Positions 1 through 11,629 of a stretch of 64,000 bases of DNA are shown piece by piece. Position 1 is the first letter of the stretch; each line of letters starts with the position of its first letter. A model generated the notes under the pieces. That model ran no database searches. It was not told where the DNA came from and worked only from the letters and a program-made list of their open reading frames with translations. Source of the DNA: Cephalopachus bancanus (taxonomy: Eukaryota; Chordata; Mammalia; Primates; Tarsiidae). The translations under genes were made by a program, and so were the position numbers. Where the stretch lies: NCBI GenBank assembly GCA_027257055.1, contig JAPVLO010000320.1:372001-436000 (forward strand), written 5' to 3'.

Positions 1-474
1 TATCCGGCTGATGGTGCTGGAGCCACCTTGGCTGGCTGCCCCATGAGAGAGGGAAATGGCAGTATCTCTGAATACCTGGACAGCCTGGAAAGGCTCTGAC
101 TGTGCTGAGACAACCAGCTTTACGAGGTCGGCAGCTCTCATGGGATAGGCTGTCTCGTCCACATAACACTATCCATCAGTAGAAACTCCAGCAAGATGGA
201 AGAGAGGCGCCAAGAGGGAAGATTGAGAGAAGTCCAGGAGGGACATGGGATCCTCGCTTGATAGGGGACTCCCTCTTCTTTTGGGATTGCAGAGATGTGA
301 ACTGGATACAGGTGGGCACGGCTGAGACAGGCAGCTGCCTGCAGGATGCCACAGGCTGCAGCCTTTCAATCCTGCAGCACCACCTGCTGGCTCAAGGAAT
401 TTTTTCTCTCACTTATCAAGCCAACTCTCAATTCAAAGAAATCACTTTCTTTCTTCTCAACTAAATATTCGCTT
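1..474. other. Intron 5 stretch without recognised element
   Basis: Mixed-composition sequence with no exon of PDLIM1 and no repeat I can name. Short open frames lack coding character. Confidence 0.5.
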
Positions 475-757
475 CCGACTGGGTGCGGCGACTCACACCT
501 GTCATCCCAGCACTTTGGGAGGCGGGGACGAGAGGAGGGCCTGAGTTCAAGGTTCAAAACCAGCCTTAGCAACATGGTGAGACCTCATCTCTATGATAAA
601 AAACTGGCTGGGCATGGTGGAACATGCCAGTGGTTCCAGCTACTTGGAAGGATGAGGCGGAAGGATCATGCCTGAACCCAGCAGGTGGAGGCTATGGTGG
701 CCATGAGCATGCCACTGCACACCAGCCTGGGCTACAGAGTGAGACTCCGACTCCAAA
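475..757 (+). mobile_element. Alu, full dimer, middle class
   Basis: Left arm, linker (TCTCTATGATAAAAAAC) and right arm are present. The tail has mutated into the adjoining AT repeat. Confidence 0.88.
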
Positions 758-783
758 TATATATATATATATATATATATATA
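758..783. repeat. (AT)n microsatellite
   Basis: About 12 perfect AT units grown from the A tail of the preceding Alu. Confidence 0.9.
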
Positions 784-974
784 GCTTCCTTTGAACTCGG
801 GACAGCTAGAAAAAGTTCCAAATTTCTCTTCTTCCAGTAAGCCCTTCATCTCAAATATTTCTGGGAAATAAAAGTGCAAATGAGTTCAACAAAACACAGC
901 TGTTCTTCTATCCACTTCACCGCTCAACAACATTCTGTGGCTCCCTACTGCCTTAGAATCATGCTTACAATTCT

Positions 975-1111
975 TTTTTTTTTTTTTTTTTGGTAGAGAT
1001 GAGATCTCTCTATGTTACCCAGGCTGCTGTCAAACTCCTGTGTTCAAGCAATCTCCCGCCTCGGCCTCCCAAATTGCTGGGCTTGTTGACATGAGTCACT
1101 ACACCCAGCCA
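975..1111 (-). mobile_element. Alu, single left monomer
   Basis: Poly-T then GGTAGAGATGAGATC...CACTACACCCAGCC. Only one arm is present, so this is a monomeric (FLAM-like) or truncated copy. Confidence 0.8.
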
Positions 1112-1324
1112 GGATCATGCTCACGATTCTTATAGCACCGGGTGGTCCTCCATGATATGACACCAAACCATCTGGGATCTTCCTGGATCCCAGGCACCAT
1201 CCACAATGAGCCTCAACACTTGCTGGGCAAGTCTCCGCCTTTCTCATCTCAGAGCCTCAGGATGTGTTTTTTCTGAGTGCCTGACATTTCCTTCCAGACC
1301 TACACTCACTAAAAGTCTTTTTCT

Positions 1325-2049
1325 AGAGGCAGATAAATGCATAAACAAAATGTAGTACATGCAGTGGAATGGTATTCAGTCTTAAAACGGAAGAAAATTC
1401 TGACACATGCTACAGGATGGATGAACTTTTTTTTTCTGAGTCGGAGTCTCACTCCATCGCCCATGCTGGAGTACAGTGGCACGCTCACGGCCACCCCAGC
1501 GTTGACCTGCTGGGCTCCGGCGATCCTTCCGCCTCAGTCTTCCAAGTAGCGGAAACTACAGGCATGCACTACTACGCCCGGTTAATTTATTTTTATTTTT
1601 ATTTTATTGTAGAGACAAAGTCTCCCCAATTTGTCCAGGCTGGTCTCGAACCCACGGGCTCAGTCAATCCACCCACCTCGGCCTCCCAAACTGCTGGGAT
1701 GACAAGCTGAGCCAACAAGCCCAGTCAACATGGATGAATTTTGAGGATATCTTGCTAAGTGGTATAAGTCAGTCAGAAAAGGCCACATACCGTCTGATTC
1801 CACTCATAGAAGAGTTTAGGGCTGTCAAATTCAAAAAGGCAAAAAGTAAAAAGGTGGCTGCCGGGAACTGGGAAAAGTGGGGACTGGGAAGATATTATTT
1901 AACGGGAAGAAAATTCCAGTTTTATAAGCAGACAGAGTCCCGTGGATGGATAATGGGGATGGTAGCACAATGACAAGAATGTACTTGATGCCACCTAACT
2001 ATATACTTAAAAGTCTTAATTTTATATTATGTGTATTTCACCACCACCA
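1325..2049 (+). mobile_element. Old L1 3' end, split by an Alu
   Basis: The text around 1330-1428 (GGAATGGTATTCAGTCTTAAAA...GACACATGCTACAGGATGG) and 1726-2049 (GCTAAGTGGTATAAGTCAGTCA, GGTGGCTGCCGGGAACTGGG, ACTTAAAAGTC) is the familiar end of ORF2 plus 3' UTR of mammalian L1M families. The two halves join across the Alu at 1429-1725, with GGATGAA(C/T)TTT duplicated on both sides. Confidence 0.85.
1429..1725 (-). mobile_element. Alu inserted into the L1 3' end
   Basis: Full dimer in reverse orientation, starting with poly-T and ending AAGCCCAGTC. The target duplication TGGATGAA is on both sides. Confidence 0.9.
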
Positions 2050-2333
2050 TTTTTTTTTTTTAAGTTGGAATCTCACTCATCGCCCAGGCTGGAGTGCAGT
2101 GGCCCACTCACAGCCACTGCAGCCTCGACCTGCTGGGCTCAGGTGATCCTTCCACTTACAAGTAGCTGGAACTATAGGCATGTACCACCATGTCCAGCTA
2201 ATTTTTTGATTTATTTTAGAGATGAGGTCTTGCCAAGTTGCCCACCCTGGTCTCAAACCCGTGGGCTCAGGCAATCCTCTCACCTCGGCCTCCCAAAGTG
2301 CTGGGATTATAGGCGTGAGCCACCGTGCCCAGC
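2050..2333 (-). mobile_element. Alu, full dimer
   Basis: Poly-T, right arm, linker, left arm ending CCGTGCCCAGCC. CACCACCATTTTT flanks both ends (2040 and 2337). Confidence 0.9.
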
Positions 2334-2457
2334 CACTACCACCATTTTTAAATAAAGCCTTCTTCTTCTTGCAAATTTTGAAATTTGATCCAGAGCAAGA
2401 TGAAGTGTTAGGAATCCAGGATCCTTGCTCCAAACTTCATCTAAAATGAGATGACCT

Positions 2458-2750
2458 GGCCCGGTGCAGTGGCTCAAGCCTGTAACCCCAGCACTTTGGG
2501 AGGCCGCAATGAGAGGATTGCCTGAGCCTGAGGGTTCAAGCTCGACAACTTGGTGAGACCTCCTCTCTACAATAAAATTAAAAATAGCTGGGCGTGGTAG
2601 TGGGCATCTGTAGCTCCGGCTGCTTGGAAGGCTGAGGCGGAAGGATCTCCGGAGCCCAGCAAGTCGATACTGAGGTGGTCATGAGCGTGCCACTGCACTC
2701 CAGCCTGGGTGATGGAGTGAGACTCCAACTCAAAAAAATAAAAAAAAATG
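2458..2750 (+). mobile_element. Alu, full dimer, middle class
   Basis: GGCCCGGTGCAGTGGCTC through CCAACTCAAAAAAATAAAA. The target copy ATGAGATGACCTG sits before (2446) and after (2748). Confidence 0.92.
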
Positions 2751-2759
2751 AGATGACCT

Positions 2760-3168
2760 GCGTTGAGTCTTCCGAGGTTTGTCACCAGGCCCTGCAGTAG
2801 TCAATTCAGGGGCCTCACTGACAGTGTACATTGTAGACTCAGCATCCCCTAACCTTTAAATGGTCCCAGGAGGGCTTGGTTATTAGCCTCACTGGACCTG
2901 TGCAAATGCTAGGCCTCAGAGATACCAGCAACTGGTCTCACAGCAGGTCAGAGACAGATCCTGAACCAGAGGCCTTTCCAAATGACAGAAATCTTCATCG
3001 AGTGCCTCTACTGCCCTAAGCTTTGACTGTGTCATCTCATAAAAACAGGCATTTGGGTTTCCTTCCCGGAGTGCCTTCTTACATGGGAGGCATGTTTGGA
3101 TTGGAATTTATCCTGCTGCATTCAGCAAAAATTTAATGCAAGTACACATAGCAAGAAGTACAGGAGAG
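2760..3168. other. Intron 5 unique stretch
   Basis: No exon and no element recognised. The composition is ordinary. Confidence 0.5.
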
Positions 3169-3462
3169 CTGGGCTCGGTGGCTCAGTTGGTAATCCCAGC
3201 ACTTTGGGAGGCCAAGGCAAGTGGATTGCCTGAGCCCGCGGGTTCAAACCCACCTAGGCAAGTTGGCAAGACCTCGTCTCTACAATAAACCAAAAATTAG
3301 CTGGGCGTGGTAGTGCGTGCCTGTAGTTCTGGCTACTTGGAAGGCTGAGGCTGAAGGATCGCCGGAGCCCAGCAGGTCAAGGTTGCAGGGGCCAGGAGCA
3401 TGCCACTGCACTCCAGTTTGGGCAACAGAGTGAGACTCCCAACTCAAAAAAAAAAAAAAAGA
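3169..3462 (+). mobile_element. Alu, full dimer, middle class
   Basis: GAGCTGGGCTCGGTGGCTCAG to an A14 tail. GAAGTACAGGAGA before and GAAATACAGGAGA after form the target duplication. Confidence 0.92.
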
Positions 3463-3472
3463 AATACAGGAG

Positions 3473-3760
3473 AGGCCAAGCATGGTGGCTCGCGTCCTGT
3501 ACTGCCAACACTTTTGGAAGTCGAGGCGAGAGGATTGCTTGAGCCCAGGGGTTCGAGACCTGGGCAACATAGCAAGACTTCATCTGTACAAAAAAATTTA
3601 AAAATTAGCCAGGTGAGGTTGTACATGCCTGTAGCCCCAGCTACTCGGGAGGCTGAGGCAGGGGGATCGCCTGGGCCCTGGAGGTCGAGGCTGTGGTGAG
3701 CAGTGACTGTGCCACTGCACTCCAGCCTGGGCAACAAAGTAAGACCTCGACTCAAAATAA
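3473..3760 (+). mobile_element. Alu, full dimer, old AluJ-like
   Basis: GGCCAAGCATGGTGGCTCG with right arm GGAGGTCGAGGCTGTGGTGAG. It shares the repeated target AGATACAGGAGA with its left neighbour (copies at 3150, 3464 and 3776). Confidence 0.9.
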
Positions 3761-3779
3761 AAAGAGAGAGAGAGAGAGA
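3761..3779. repeat. (AG)n short repeat
   Basis: Nine AG units at the tail of the preceding Alu. Confidence 0.85.
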
Positions 3780-4428
3780 TACAGGAGAAACTAGCAGATC
3801 TGTTATCTCCCTCTTTCTTTTTAGGAAAATGCTGATTATCTTTGGGGCAAGAAGGCATCCAGCCTAAAGGATAAAAAATTATAATCGCCAGGCTCTCGTG
3901 CAACTAGGAGTGGCCACGTGACTAAATTTGGGTCAATAAAATGCAAGTGGATAGCAGTGTGGGAGTTCTGAGTGGGTAAAAACAGGCTCATCTGAAAGGG
4001 AGACTTCCCAGTTAGCCCTGTCTCCCTTCTTCCTCCCTGCGGCCTGAACATGAGTGAGATGGCTGGAGCACCAGCTGCCAACCAGGACCACAATGCAACC
4101 TTGAAGGTAGAGGCCATGGGTTTGGCTGATGGAGTACAGGATGGAAGGAGTCCAGATTGTGACGGCATGAAGTTGCCAACACCATGTTCGGGGCCTTCTC
4201 TGTGAGACCAGCTGAGGTCTGCGGCCTCAGCCCATGTCCTCGTTGGGGTTGGGATGAGCTGACTTTGCCTCTGACCAAAGGGTTTCACACCTACTTACTT
4301 GGGCTGGTCCCCAAGTCAGTCCGGGTCAACACTGGGACTTAATACAAAGGATGGCTCGTTACTTCCCAACTGCTCAAGTACTCAAAGCAAAGGAAGAAAG
4401 TGCTGGTAGAATACTATTCTTTTATTCA
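3780..4428. other. Intron 5 stretch, possible old unassigned repeat
   Basis: The part 3960-4260 (TTCTTCCTCCCTGCGGCCTG...GAGTGAGATGGCTGGAGCACC) has the feel of a widespread old mammalian interspersed repeat, but I cannot name the family. No exon. Confidence 0.4.
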
Positions 4429-5033
4429 GGCCAGGTGCTGTGGCTCACGCCTATAATCCCAGTACTCGGGGAGGCTAAGGGGGGAGGATCGCTGGAGACC
4501 AGCCTGGGCAACACAGAAAGATCCTGTCTCTGAAAAAAAATTTGGCCTGGGCTCAGTGGCTCAGCCTATCATCCCAGCAATTTGGGAGGCCGAGGCGAGT
4601 AGATTGCCTGAGCCCACGGGTTCGAGACCAGCCCGGGCAACTTAGTGAGACCCTGTCTCTACAATAAATCAAAAATTAGCCAGGCATGGTAGCACACACC
4701 TGTAGTTCCGGCTACTTGGGAGGCTGAGGCAGAAGGATAGCCAGAGACCAGCAGGTTGATACCAGGGTGGCGGCGGTGAGTGTGCCATGGCACTCCAGCG
4801 TGGGCAACAGAGTGAGACTCCAATTCAAAAAATAAAAAATAAATTAAAAATTAAAAAAATTATATATATGTTTAAATTAGCCAGGTGTGGGGGCAGGCAC
4901 CTATATACTTGGGAGGCCGAGGTGAGAGGATCGCTTAAGCCCAGAAGTTCGAGGCTACCGTGAGCTATGATCGCACCACTGCACTCTAGCTTGGGTGACA
5001 GAGCAAGACTCTGTCTCAAAAGGAAAAAAAAAG
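4429..5033 (+). mobile_element. Old Alu split at its A-rich linker
   Basis: Left arm 4429-4531 (GCCAGGTGCTGTGGCTCACG) and right arm 4871-5033 (TTAGCCAGGTGTGGGGGCAG...CTCTGTCTC) belong to one AluJ-like element, interrupted by the Alu at 4533-4850. AAAAAAATT flanks the insert on both sides. Confidence 0.85.
4533..4850 (+). mobile_element. Alu nested in the linker of an older Alu
   Basis: Middle class dimer, TGGCCTGGGCTCAGTGGCTC to an AT-rich tail; inserted at the host Alu's A-run. Confidence 0.88.
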
Positions 5034-5599
5034 AAGTACTTTTTTCTTCCTAACTTCCTATGGTTGTAAATGGCCACTCTCTCCAAAGAACCCGCAAATG
5101 CGGAGGAAGCCCGGGGGTCAAGTGTGTTCGGTGAGACGCTTTCTGCTCAGGAATGGCTTCCCAGAACAGAGTCTTCAGCTGAGGTTGCTGAGAAGGTCCT
5201 CCTGGCTCCTCAGTTCCTCTGTAGCCTGGCTCAGACTCACCATGTGTCCCACTCAGGAGCACAAACTCTTTGCAGGTGGGCATATTGGGGGAGGGAAGAT
5301 AACGGTAGAGCGTGACTCCAGGGAGTTGCCACGCGTCTTAATTAAAGGGACACAGACAGAGTGAGGAAGGCTGAGCTTCAAGGGGACCAGGAACAGGTGC
5401 AAAACCCAGCTCTCCAGGAAAGGCTGATCGTGAGACTCCTAAGAGGTGCTGATGGGAGACCTCCTGGGAGTCAGGGAGCCGGAGGCCAGTATTCCACAGG
5501 TCACCCTTGTGAGACGGAGAAGGGAAAAAAAACAGCATCTTTCTGCAACACAACCACCTGGCACAATTTCTCACAACATACCGTTTTATTCTGTTGGGT
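5034..5599. other. Intron 5 unique stretch
   Basis: No exon or repeat recognised in about 560 bp. It ends in the target AACATACCGTTTTATT of the next Alu. Confidence 0.5.
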
Positions 5600-5886
5600 T
5601 TTTTTTTGAGTTGGAGTCTCACTCCGTCACCCAGACGGGAGTGCAGTGGCATGTTCAAGGCCACCACAGCCTCAACCTGCTGGGCGCCGGCGATCCTTCT
5701 GCCTCAGCCTTCCGAGTAACTGGGACTACAGGTGCGCACTACCACGCCCAGCTAATTTTTGATTTATTGTAGAGACGAGGTCTTGCCAAGTTTCCCGGGC
5801 TGGTCTCGAACCCACAGGCTCAGGCAGTCCACTCACCTCGGCCTCCCAAAATGCTGGGATGATAGGCTGAGCCACCGAACCCGGCC
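5600..5886 (-). mobile_element. Alu, full dimer, reverse
   Basis: Flanked by AACATACCGTTTTATT (5575) and AACATACCGTTCTTATT (5887), a clear target duplication. Confidence 0.93.
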
Positions 5887-5912
5887 AACATACCGTTCTT
5901 ATTAAAAGAGAT

Positions 5913-6209
5913 ACAGGCCGGGTGCAGTGGCTCACGCCTGTCATCCCAGCACTTTGGGAGATCGAGGCGAGAGGATTGCCTGAGCCCAAGCGTTCGAGAC
6001 CAGCCTGGGCAACTCGGCGAGATCTCGTCAAATAAATAAAAAAAAATTAGCCGGGCATGGTGACACACACCTATAGTCCAGATACTTGGAAGGCTGAGAT
6101 AGAAGGATCACCTGAGCCCAGCAGGTCGAGGGTGCAGTGGCCATGAGTGTGCCACTGCTCTCTAGCCAGGGCAACAAAGTGAGACTCTGATTAAAAAAAA
6201 AAAAAAAAA
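5913..6209 (+). mobile_element. Alu, full dimer, middle class
   Basis: GGCCGGGTGCAGTGGCTCACG to an A17 tail. It stands tail-outwards, only 26 bp from the reverse Alu, making an inverted pair. Confidence 0.92.
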
Positions 6210-6250
6210 GATAGCTTTACTGCTAACTGCAGAAATATGATCATAATACA

Positions 6251-6830
6251 TATATATGAGGGGGATTCCCCCCAAAACTCAGAATTTATTTATAAAAAAT
6301 TGCATATTTATCCTTACATGTTTAGACTTCAGTCACCTTCAAAGCACTCTCCATTTGATGCAGCATATTTATCAAGACACGTTTTCCATTGCTGCTTAAA
6401 ACCATTTTTGAATGTGTCCATTTTGATGCCTTTTAGGTTTCTGTCCTATTTTGTCTCTCCTCTTCCATATCAGCAAAACATTTTCCTTTGAGGATTTTTG
6501 CATCCGGGGAAACAAAAAAGAAAGTCACCCAGGGCGAGTTCTGGTGAATAGGGACGGTGGGACCCAGGAGTCATGCTGTTTTGGTCGAAAACTGCTGAAC
6601 ACTCAGCGCAGTATGGACAGGTGTGCTTGTAAATCACCCATCAAGAAATGGGCAAAGAATCTTCAAGAAAAAATTCCCTGAAGCCGAACGCAGCCTCTCA
6701 CAACAACGCTAGCTGGTCCACCGATGCCAATGGGTTCCTAGAACACTTACCTCGTGGAGCAAGCCTGGACTACAAGGGTCCCACCCTCCGAAAGATAGCT
6801 GTTGGCTTTTGGGGGTCCCGCCTCGTTGTA
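6251..6830 (-). mobile_element. mariner-type DNA transposon, internally deleted
   Basis: Terminal inverted repeats are visible: the left end reads TATGAGGGGGATTCCCCCCA, and the right end, read in reverse, TACAACGAGGCGGGACCCCC. TA dinucleotides flank both. Between them, on the minus strand, is the wreck of a mariner transposase C-terminus: peptides like CLDKYAASNGECFEGD followed by a stop (about 6330-6380) and, upstream, PIHQNSP(W) and HTALSV matching the YSPDLAP and HTAL landmarks of mariner transposases. The reading frame is broken by stops and shifts. The copy is about 580 bp whereas an intact mariner is about 1.3 kb, so the 5' UTR has been joined to the last third of the gene near 6640. 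It cannot make a transposase. Confidence 0.8.
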
Positions 6831-7378
6831 CATAATTTCTACAACGAGAAGAATTATCTCTTGAGAAGGGGTGGCCCTGGGTGCCTCTGGCATCAGAGCT
6901 CATATCATCCCACGAACGAGAGAGTTTCTTCATCAGGCTTCAAGCATCATCATAATTAAGAAGCACCAACTTGGTCAAGATGATGGGTGTTTTGCACAAT
7001 TTATGACACCTGATCGTGACAACAATCTTGGAGTGCACAGATGAGAAAACAGGCCTGGAAAGGTCCAGAGACTTGCCTAAGGTCACACAGTATGAACGTG
7101 GCCGCACGAGCTCTCAGGACTCAAGAGGCCACATGCCCTGGAGGAGGAGCAAACATACAGCCCCAAGGAAAGCCAGCACCTGGCTTCCCTGGATGCCGAT
7201 CCATCCTCATTCCGTTTGCCATCATCACCCACAGCCTCCACCCCCTCCTACTCCTCAGCCATCGCCAGAGCGTGGTTTGGGGGCTCAAACCGAACCACCG
7301 CCAAGGGGCAGACCCACAGAATCCCACAGCAGTCAAGCTCGCTCCGGCCTCGGCAACCTTATGCACACGTGACAGGAC
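6831..7378. other. Intron 5 stretch with a MIR-like fragment
   Basis: Positions 7015-7095 (GAGAAAACAGGCCTGG...ACTTGCCTAAGGTCACACAG) are the familiar MIR core and 3' part. The remainder is unique, C-rich sequence with no exon. Confidence 0.6.
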
Positions 7379-7686
7379 ACAGCCAGGCACAGAGCTCATG
7401 CCTGTAATCCCAGCACTTTTGTTGGGAGGCTGAGGCAGGAGCATTCCTTGAGCCCAGGAGTTCCAGAACAGTCAGGGCAATATGGCAAGACCTTGTCCTT
7501 ACAATAAATAAATAAAATAAAATAAACAAAGAAATAAAATTAACATCTGTTACCCCAGCTATTAGGGAGGCTGAGGCAGAAGGATCATCTGAGCCTAGGA
7601 GGTCGAGGCTGCAGTGAGATATGATATGCCACTGCACTACAGCCTGAGTAACAGAGGGAGACCCCAACTCAAAAAATAAAAAAAAC
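7379..7686 (+). mobile_element. Alu, full dimer, old
   Basis: CAGCCAGGCACAGAGCTCATG, linker with AAATAAAATAAAATAAAC expansion, right arm GGAGGTCGAGGCTGCAGTG. Confidence 0.88.
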
Positions 7687-7787
7687 CTCGGGCAGGAGGT
7701 GTGGTCAGGAGGACGTACCCTCTTCCCCAATTTCTCACTCTCTCACCATTTTAAAACAGGTTCCAGATTTCAAAGCCCCTGTCTTTT

Positions 7788-8079
<292 letters not shown>

Positions 8080-8208
8080 GCCTTGCCTTTCAAAGCAATG
8101 CTGTACCGTTTCCACCTCTTCGAGCTGCATTCACCTGAGCTTCAGAAATGACTGACCGGCACACCAGACCCTGAACAAGAGCCTCTGACCGCAGGTGAGG
8201 CTGGTTAC

Positions 8209-8360
8209 CTTTTTCCTCCGACTCCAGGATTTCCTGCAGAACGAGGAAGGACGTGGACTGTTTCGGGGGCTCGTTCAACTCCTGTTTCTCCTGCAGCATC
8301 TTGTAAACTTCAGATTCTTTGTCGATGACGAGGCCGCTTGGAGGCTGAGCATGGTCTAAG
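8209..8360 (-). CDS. PDLIM1: PDLIM1 coding exon 5 (pre-LIM region)
   Basis: 152 nt, acceptor CTTTACAG before 8360, donor GTAACC from 8208. The first base completes the Pro codon opened in exon 4, then LDHAQPPSGLVIDKESEVYK, MLQEKQELNEPPKQS, TSFLVLQEILESEEK, with one base of the next codon (Gly) left over. The charged MLQEKQEL...LQEILESEE segment is predicted helical and is part of the conserved domain between PDZ and LIM in this subfamily. The donor GTAACC is weaker than the others, though still GT. The following exons, encoding the LIM zinc fingers, are not present in 1-8208. Confidence 0.96.
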
Positions 8361-8575
8361 CTGTAAAGAATGTTTGGAAATGCATGAGGACACGTCAGAA
8401 GTCAGAAAAAACCTCACTGGGTGCCTCCTCCAAGCAAAAAGACCCCCAATTCAAGGAGGGCCAGACATCATCCCAGTGAGCAAAGGCTTCTCAGCAGCAA
8501 ACCTTCTCCCAGCACAGTGTCAGTTTCAGTAATTCAGTTTCTTTCTGGCCTACTCCTGTAAAATGGGATTGCTTT

Positions 8576-8880
8576 ATTTCTTTTTCTTTTTCTTATTTTT
8601 AGTCAGAGTCTCACTCTGTCACCCAGGCTGGAGTGCAGTGGCACACTCATAGCCACCACAGCCTCGGCCTGCTGGGCTCAATCGATCCTTCCACCTCAGC
8701 CTTCCAAGGAGCTGGAACCACAGGCACGCACCACCACACTAGGCTGAATTTTTCATTTATTGTAGAGACGAGATCTCACCATGCTGCCCAGGCTGGTTCC
8801 CGAATCCTGGGCTCAGGCAATTCTCTCACCTCTGCCTCCCAAAGTGTTGGGATTACAAGCATGAGCCACCACGCCTGGTC
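8576..8880 (-). mobile_element. Alu, full dimer, reverse
   Basis: T-rich start, GTCAGAGTCTCACTCTGTC, ending CACGCCTGGTC. It lies 215 bp before exon 5 in transcript sense. Confidence 0.9.
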
Positions 8881-8892
8881 TTCTTTTTTCCT

Positions 8893-9198
8893 TTCTTTTT
8901 TTTTTTTTTTGGAGTTAGTCTCACTCTTGTCGCCCAGGCCGGAGGAGTGCAGTGGCATGCTCACAGCCACCACACCACAGCCTTGACCTGCAGGGTTTAG
9001 GCGATCCTTCCGCCTCAGCCTTCCAAGGAGCTGGAACTACAGACGCATGCCATCACACCCGGCTAGTTTTTGGGATTTATTGTAGAGACAAGGTCTCGCA
9101 AGTCGCTCAGGCTGGTCTCAAACCCCTAGGCTCAAGCAATCCTCTCACCTTGGCCTCCCAAAGTGCTGGGATTACAGGCTGAGCAACCGCGCCCAGAC
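8893..9198 (-). mobile_element. Alu, full dimer, reverse
   Basis: Poly-T, GGAGTTAGTCTCACTCTTGTCG, ending GCGCCCAGAC; tandem with the previous copy. Confidence 0.9.
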
Positions 9199-9397
9199 TC
9201 TTTAGTTCTTTTTAAATTACAGAAACAACATTATGTCAAAAATAAAAGTTTGAAGAGGGAAAATGTCAACCACAACCCGGCTACTACAAACTCAGCTGGG
9301 TTCCCTCTGTGCAGACCACATGCACTCCTTTCATGAGCAGAAATCCCAGTGCCCCTCCATTCCTAATTACCTCAAAGTGCTTTCCCTACCTCCATAA

Positions 9398-9500
9398 ACT
9401 CTGTCGCCCAGGCTGTTCTCAAACTCCTGGCCTCAAGCGATCCTCCCGCCTCAGCCTCCCAAAGTGCCAGGATCATAGGCGCACACCACCACACCCAGCC
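9398..9500 (-). mobile_element. Alu left-arm fragment
   Basis: CTCTGTCGCCCAGGCTGTTCTC to CACACCCAGCC; old and truncated. Confidence 0.8.
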
Positions 9501-9611
9501 CAGAGTAATATTTTAAACATGTGAATCAGACTGTTTTGTGCTGCGGCTCAATGTATTCTCATCTGACATAGAACCACACACTGGAACTTTCAATAGCAAA
9601 ACCCAAGTTCA

Positions 9612-10112
9612 GTCAAATGCAACTCCTTTGGAGTAGACGTTTATTACCAAAAAAGACAAAGGCCCTGAAAGATGTGGCCCAGCTTCCCTCTCCAGACACG
9701 TGCCCTGGTGCCCCTGGCTCAGTCCACCCTAGTCAGACCAGCCTTCTCACCGTGCCTGGCACACACCACCCTCAGCTTTGCCCTTCCTCCTCCCTCGGCC
9801 TGGAACGCTCTTCCAGGGGTCTTCATGGCTCCCACGCATCACCAGGTCTCTGCTCACATGCACCCCTCAAAGGTCTTCCTGACCCCAACTTAAAGCAGCC
9901 CATCCTATCCTCATCACTCTCTACCCTGCCATCTACTCAATCACGTAGTCTACATGCATTGGTTTATTCTGTATTACTTGTCTCGCCTAGAAAGTAAGGA
10001 GGCCCATGAGGACAGGACTTGGCCTGTCTTCTTCCCCATCCTATTCCCAGGCCCGGCTTGGGGCTTGGCACAGGGTCAGAGCCCAGCAGGCACCAGGTAA
10101 GTGAATGAACAT
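9612..10112 (+). mobile_element. L2 (LINE-2) 3' end
   Basis: Landmarks in order: AACTCCTTTGGAG, AAGGCCCTGAAAGATGTGGCC, TCTCTGCTCACATGCACCCC, TCTTCCTGACC, CATGAGGACAGGACTTGGCC, CTTGGCACAGGG, ending AAGTGAATGAA. Ancient and well diverged. Confidence 0.8.
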
Positions 10113-10367
10113 CGCCCCATGAATCCTGCCTGCTTGCTGCACTCTCCCTGCTCCTGTGGGCTCAGGGACATCCTTGGGGGCAGCCCAGCCTCCTGGCCCC
10201 AGATCACCTCCTTCCTCTCAGCCTTGGGTGCTGGGAAGAGAGACTACGTGTCCAGTGGAGCCAAGGAACAGGTATCAGATGAATGTTTGGTGATGCAATT
10301 CATCATGCAGATGGACAGGCTTGTGTGTGAACAAGCTGCACTTTCTGGATAACAAGGTTACATGCTT

Positions 10368-10593
10368 GGCTAGGCGTGCTCACGCCTGAAATCCCAGCAC
10401 TTTGGGTGGTGGAGGTGAGAAGATTGCCTGAGCCCAGGGGTTCGAGACCAGTGCGTGGTGGCGCACGCCTGTGGTTTCAACTAAGAAGGATCGCCTGAGC
10501 CCAGCAGGCGGGGGCTGCAGTGACCATGAGCATCACTGCACTCCAGCCTGAGCGACAGAGTGAGACTCCGACTCAAAAAGAAATAAAATAAAA
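10368..10593 (+). mobile_element. Alu with internal deletion
   Basis: The linker and parts of both arms are lost. It ends CCGACTCAAAAAGAAATAAAA. Confidence 0.85.
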
Positions 10594-11629
10594 TGGGGCT
10601 ACATGCTCTCCAGTCTTAAGGATGCAGGCAGTGGTAGAAATGGCTTTCCCCAGGAAATCTAACCAGTCGCTCTTTAGGGCTGGAGCCTCTTTTCCTGGTG
10701 CAAATGAAGCATACCAGTTACCCTTACTCATTCCCACCCGCCTATCCTGTAACTAATTAACTCACATTCTGTTTAATTAGTTCCCATCCACCTTAAAAAG
10801 AAAGCCAGGGCGTATGCTTTCCCTAGGTATTTCTCTCCAAGTTACCCCTTCCTCGTCCTTTCTCCCTTCTCCTCTTTCTTCCTCTCTCTTCACTGAGCCA
10901 ACCTCTGGGGCAGCCTGCTGGGACACATCCCGAACTCAGGTCCCCAGCTGGAGGAGAGTCAAAAGGAAGGTTGCGGGCACTTCCCTTGACTCCAGGCATG
11001 TTCTTCTCTGCTGCCAGAGTTCAGACTCATCATCAGTGGGTTACAAGGGGGGAGAAAGCAGCTGTCCCTGCCTGTCCTGCTCATGCCACCTGGTCTCGGC
11101 CTTTGGCCCTCTCTCCCTCCATCTCTGGGGACTGTGGGAGCCTCCCTAAGGCCGGCCATCAGACCACCTGGGAGAGTTATTTTAACTAAAGATCTTGCCC
11201 TGGTTCACTTTTCCAGTCCTTTCTTTGAGTGATAGGTCTGATTCTGTGATTCTTGAGCTTGGAACTTGCCCATAAAAAGTGTATTACATTATTTTTAATT
11301 CGTCTTTTTTTTTCTATAACATTTAGAACTATTTTAAAACCAAGATCAGACCATGGAATGTTCTTGGGAAGGATTTTCCTCTTCTTTGACTTATGTTATG
11401 TCTGGAAGCCTTCAAGGGAACTCCAAAAATGACAATGCCCAAACCACAAGGCCATCACATATTTTTCCAGCAAATGGCCTCGTAAAGTATTTTCATAATG
11501 AAAACATTTACTATTTTTGTGTCCAATAATGACAATTTTTTTTTATGCCAGTAGATAAAGTATAAAGAGCTTTCAATATCCATCACCTTACTTCAAGCAT
11601 TTATACATCTGATTCAGAAATAATACCCT
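10594..11629. other. Intron 4 unique stretch
   Basis: About 1 kb without a recognised repeat or exon, pyrimidine-rich at 10850-10900. Open frames here read as random peptide. Confidence 0.5.

Noticed and set aside
2029..2433. Recurring peptides such as [19 protein letters not shown] in many small frames
   Set aside because: These are translations of reverse Alu elements, not proteins.
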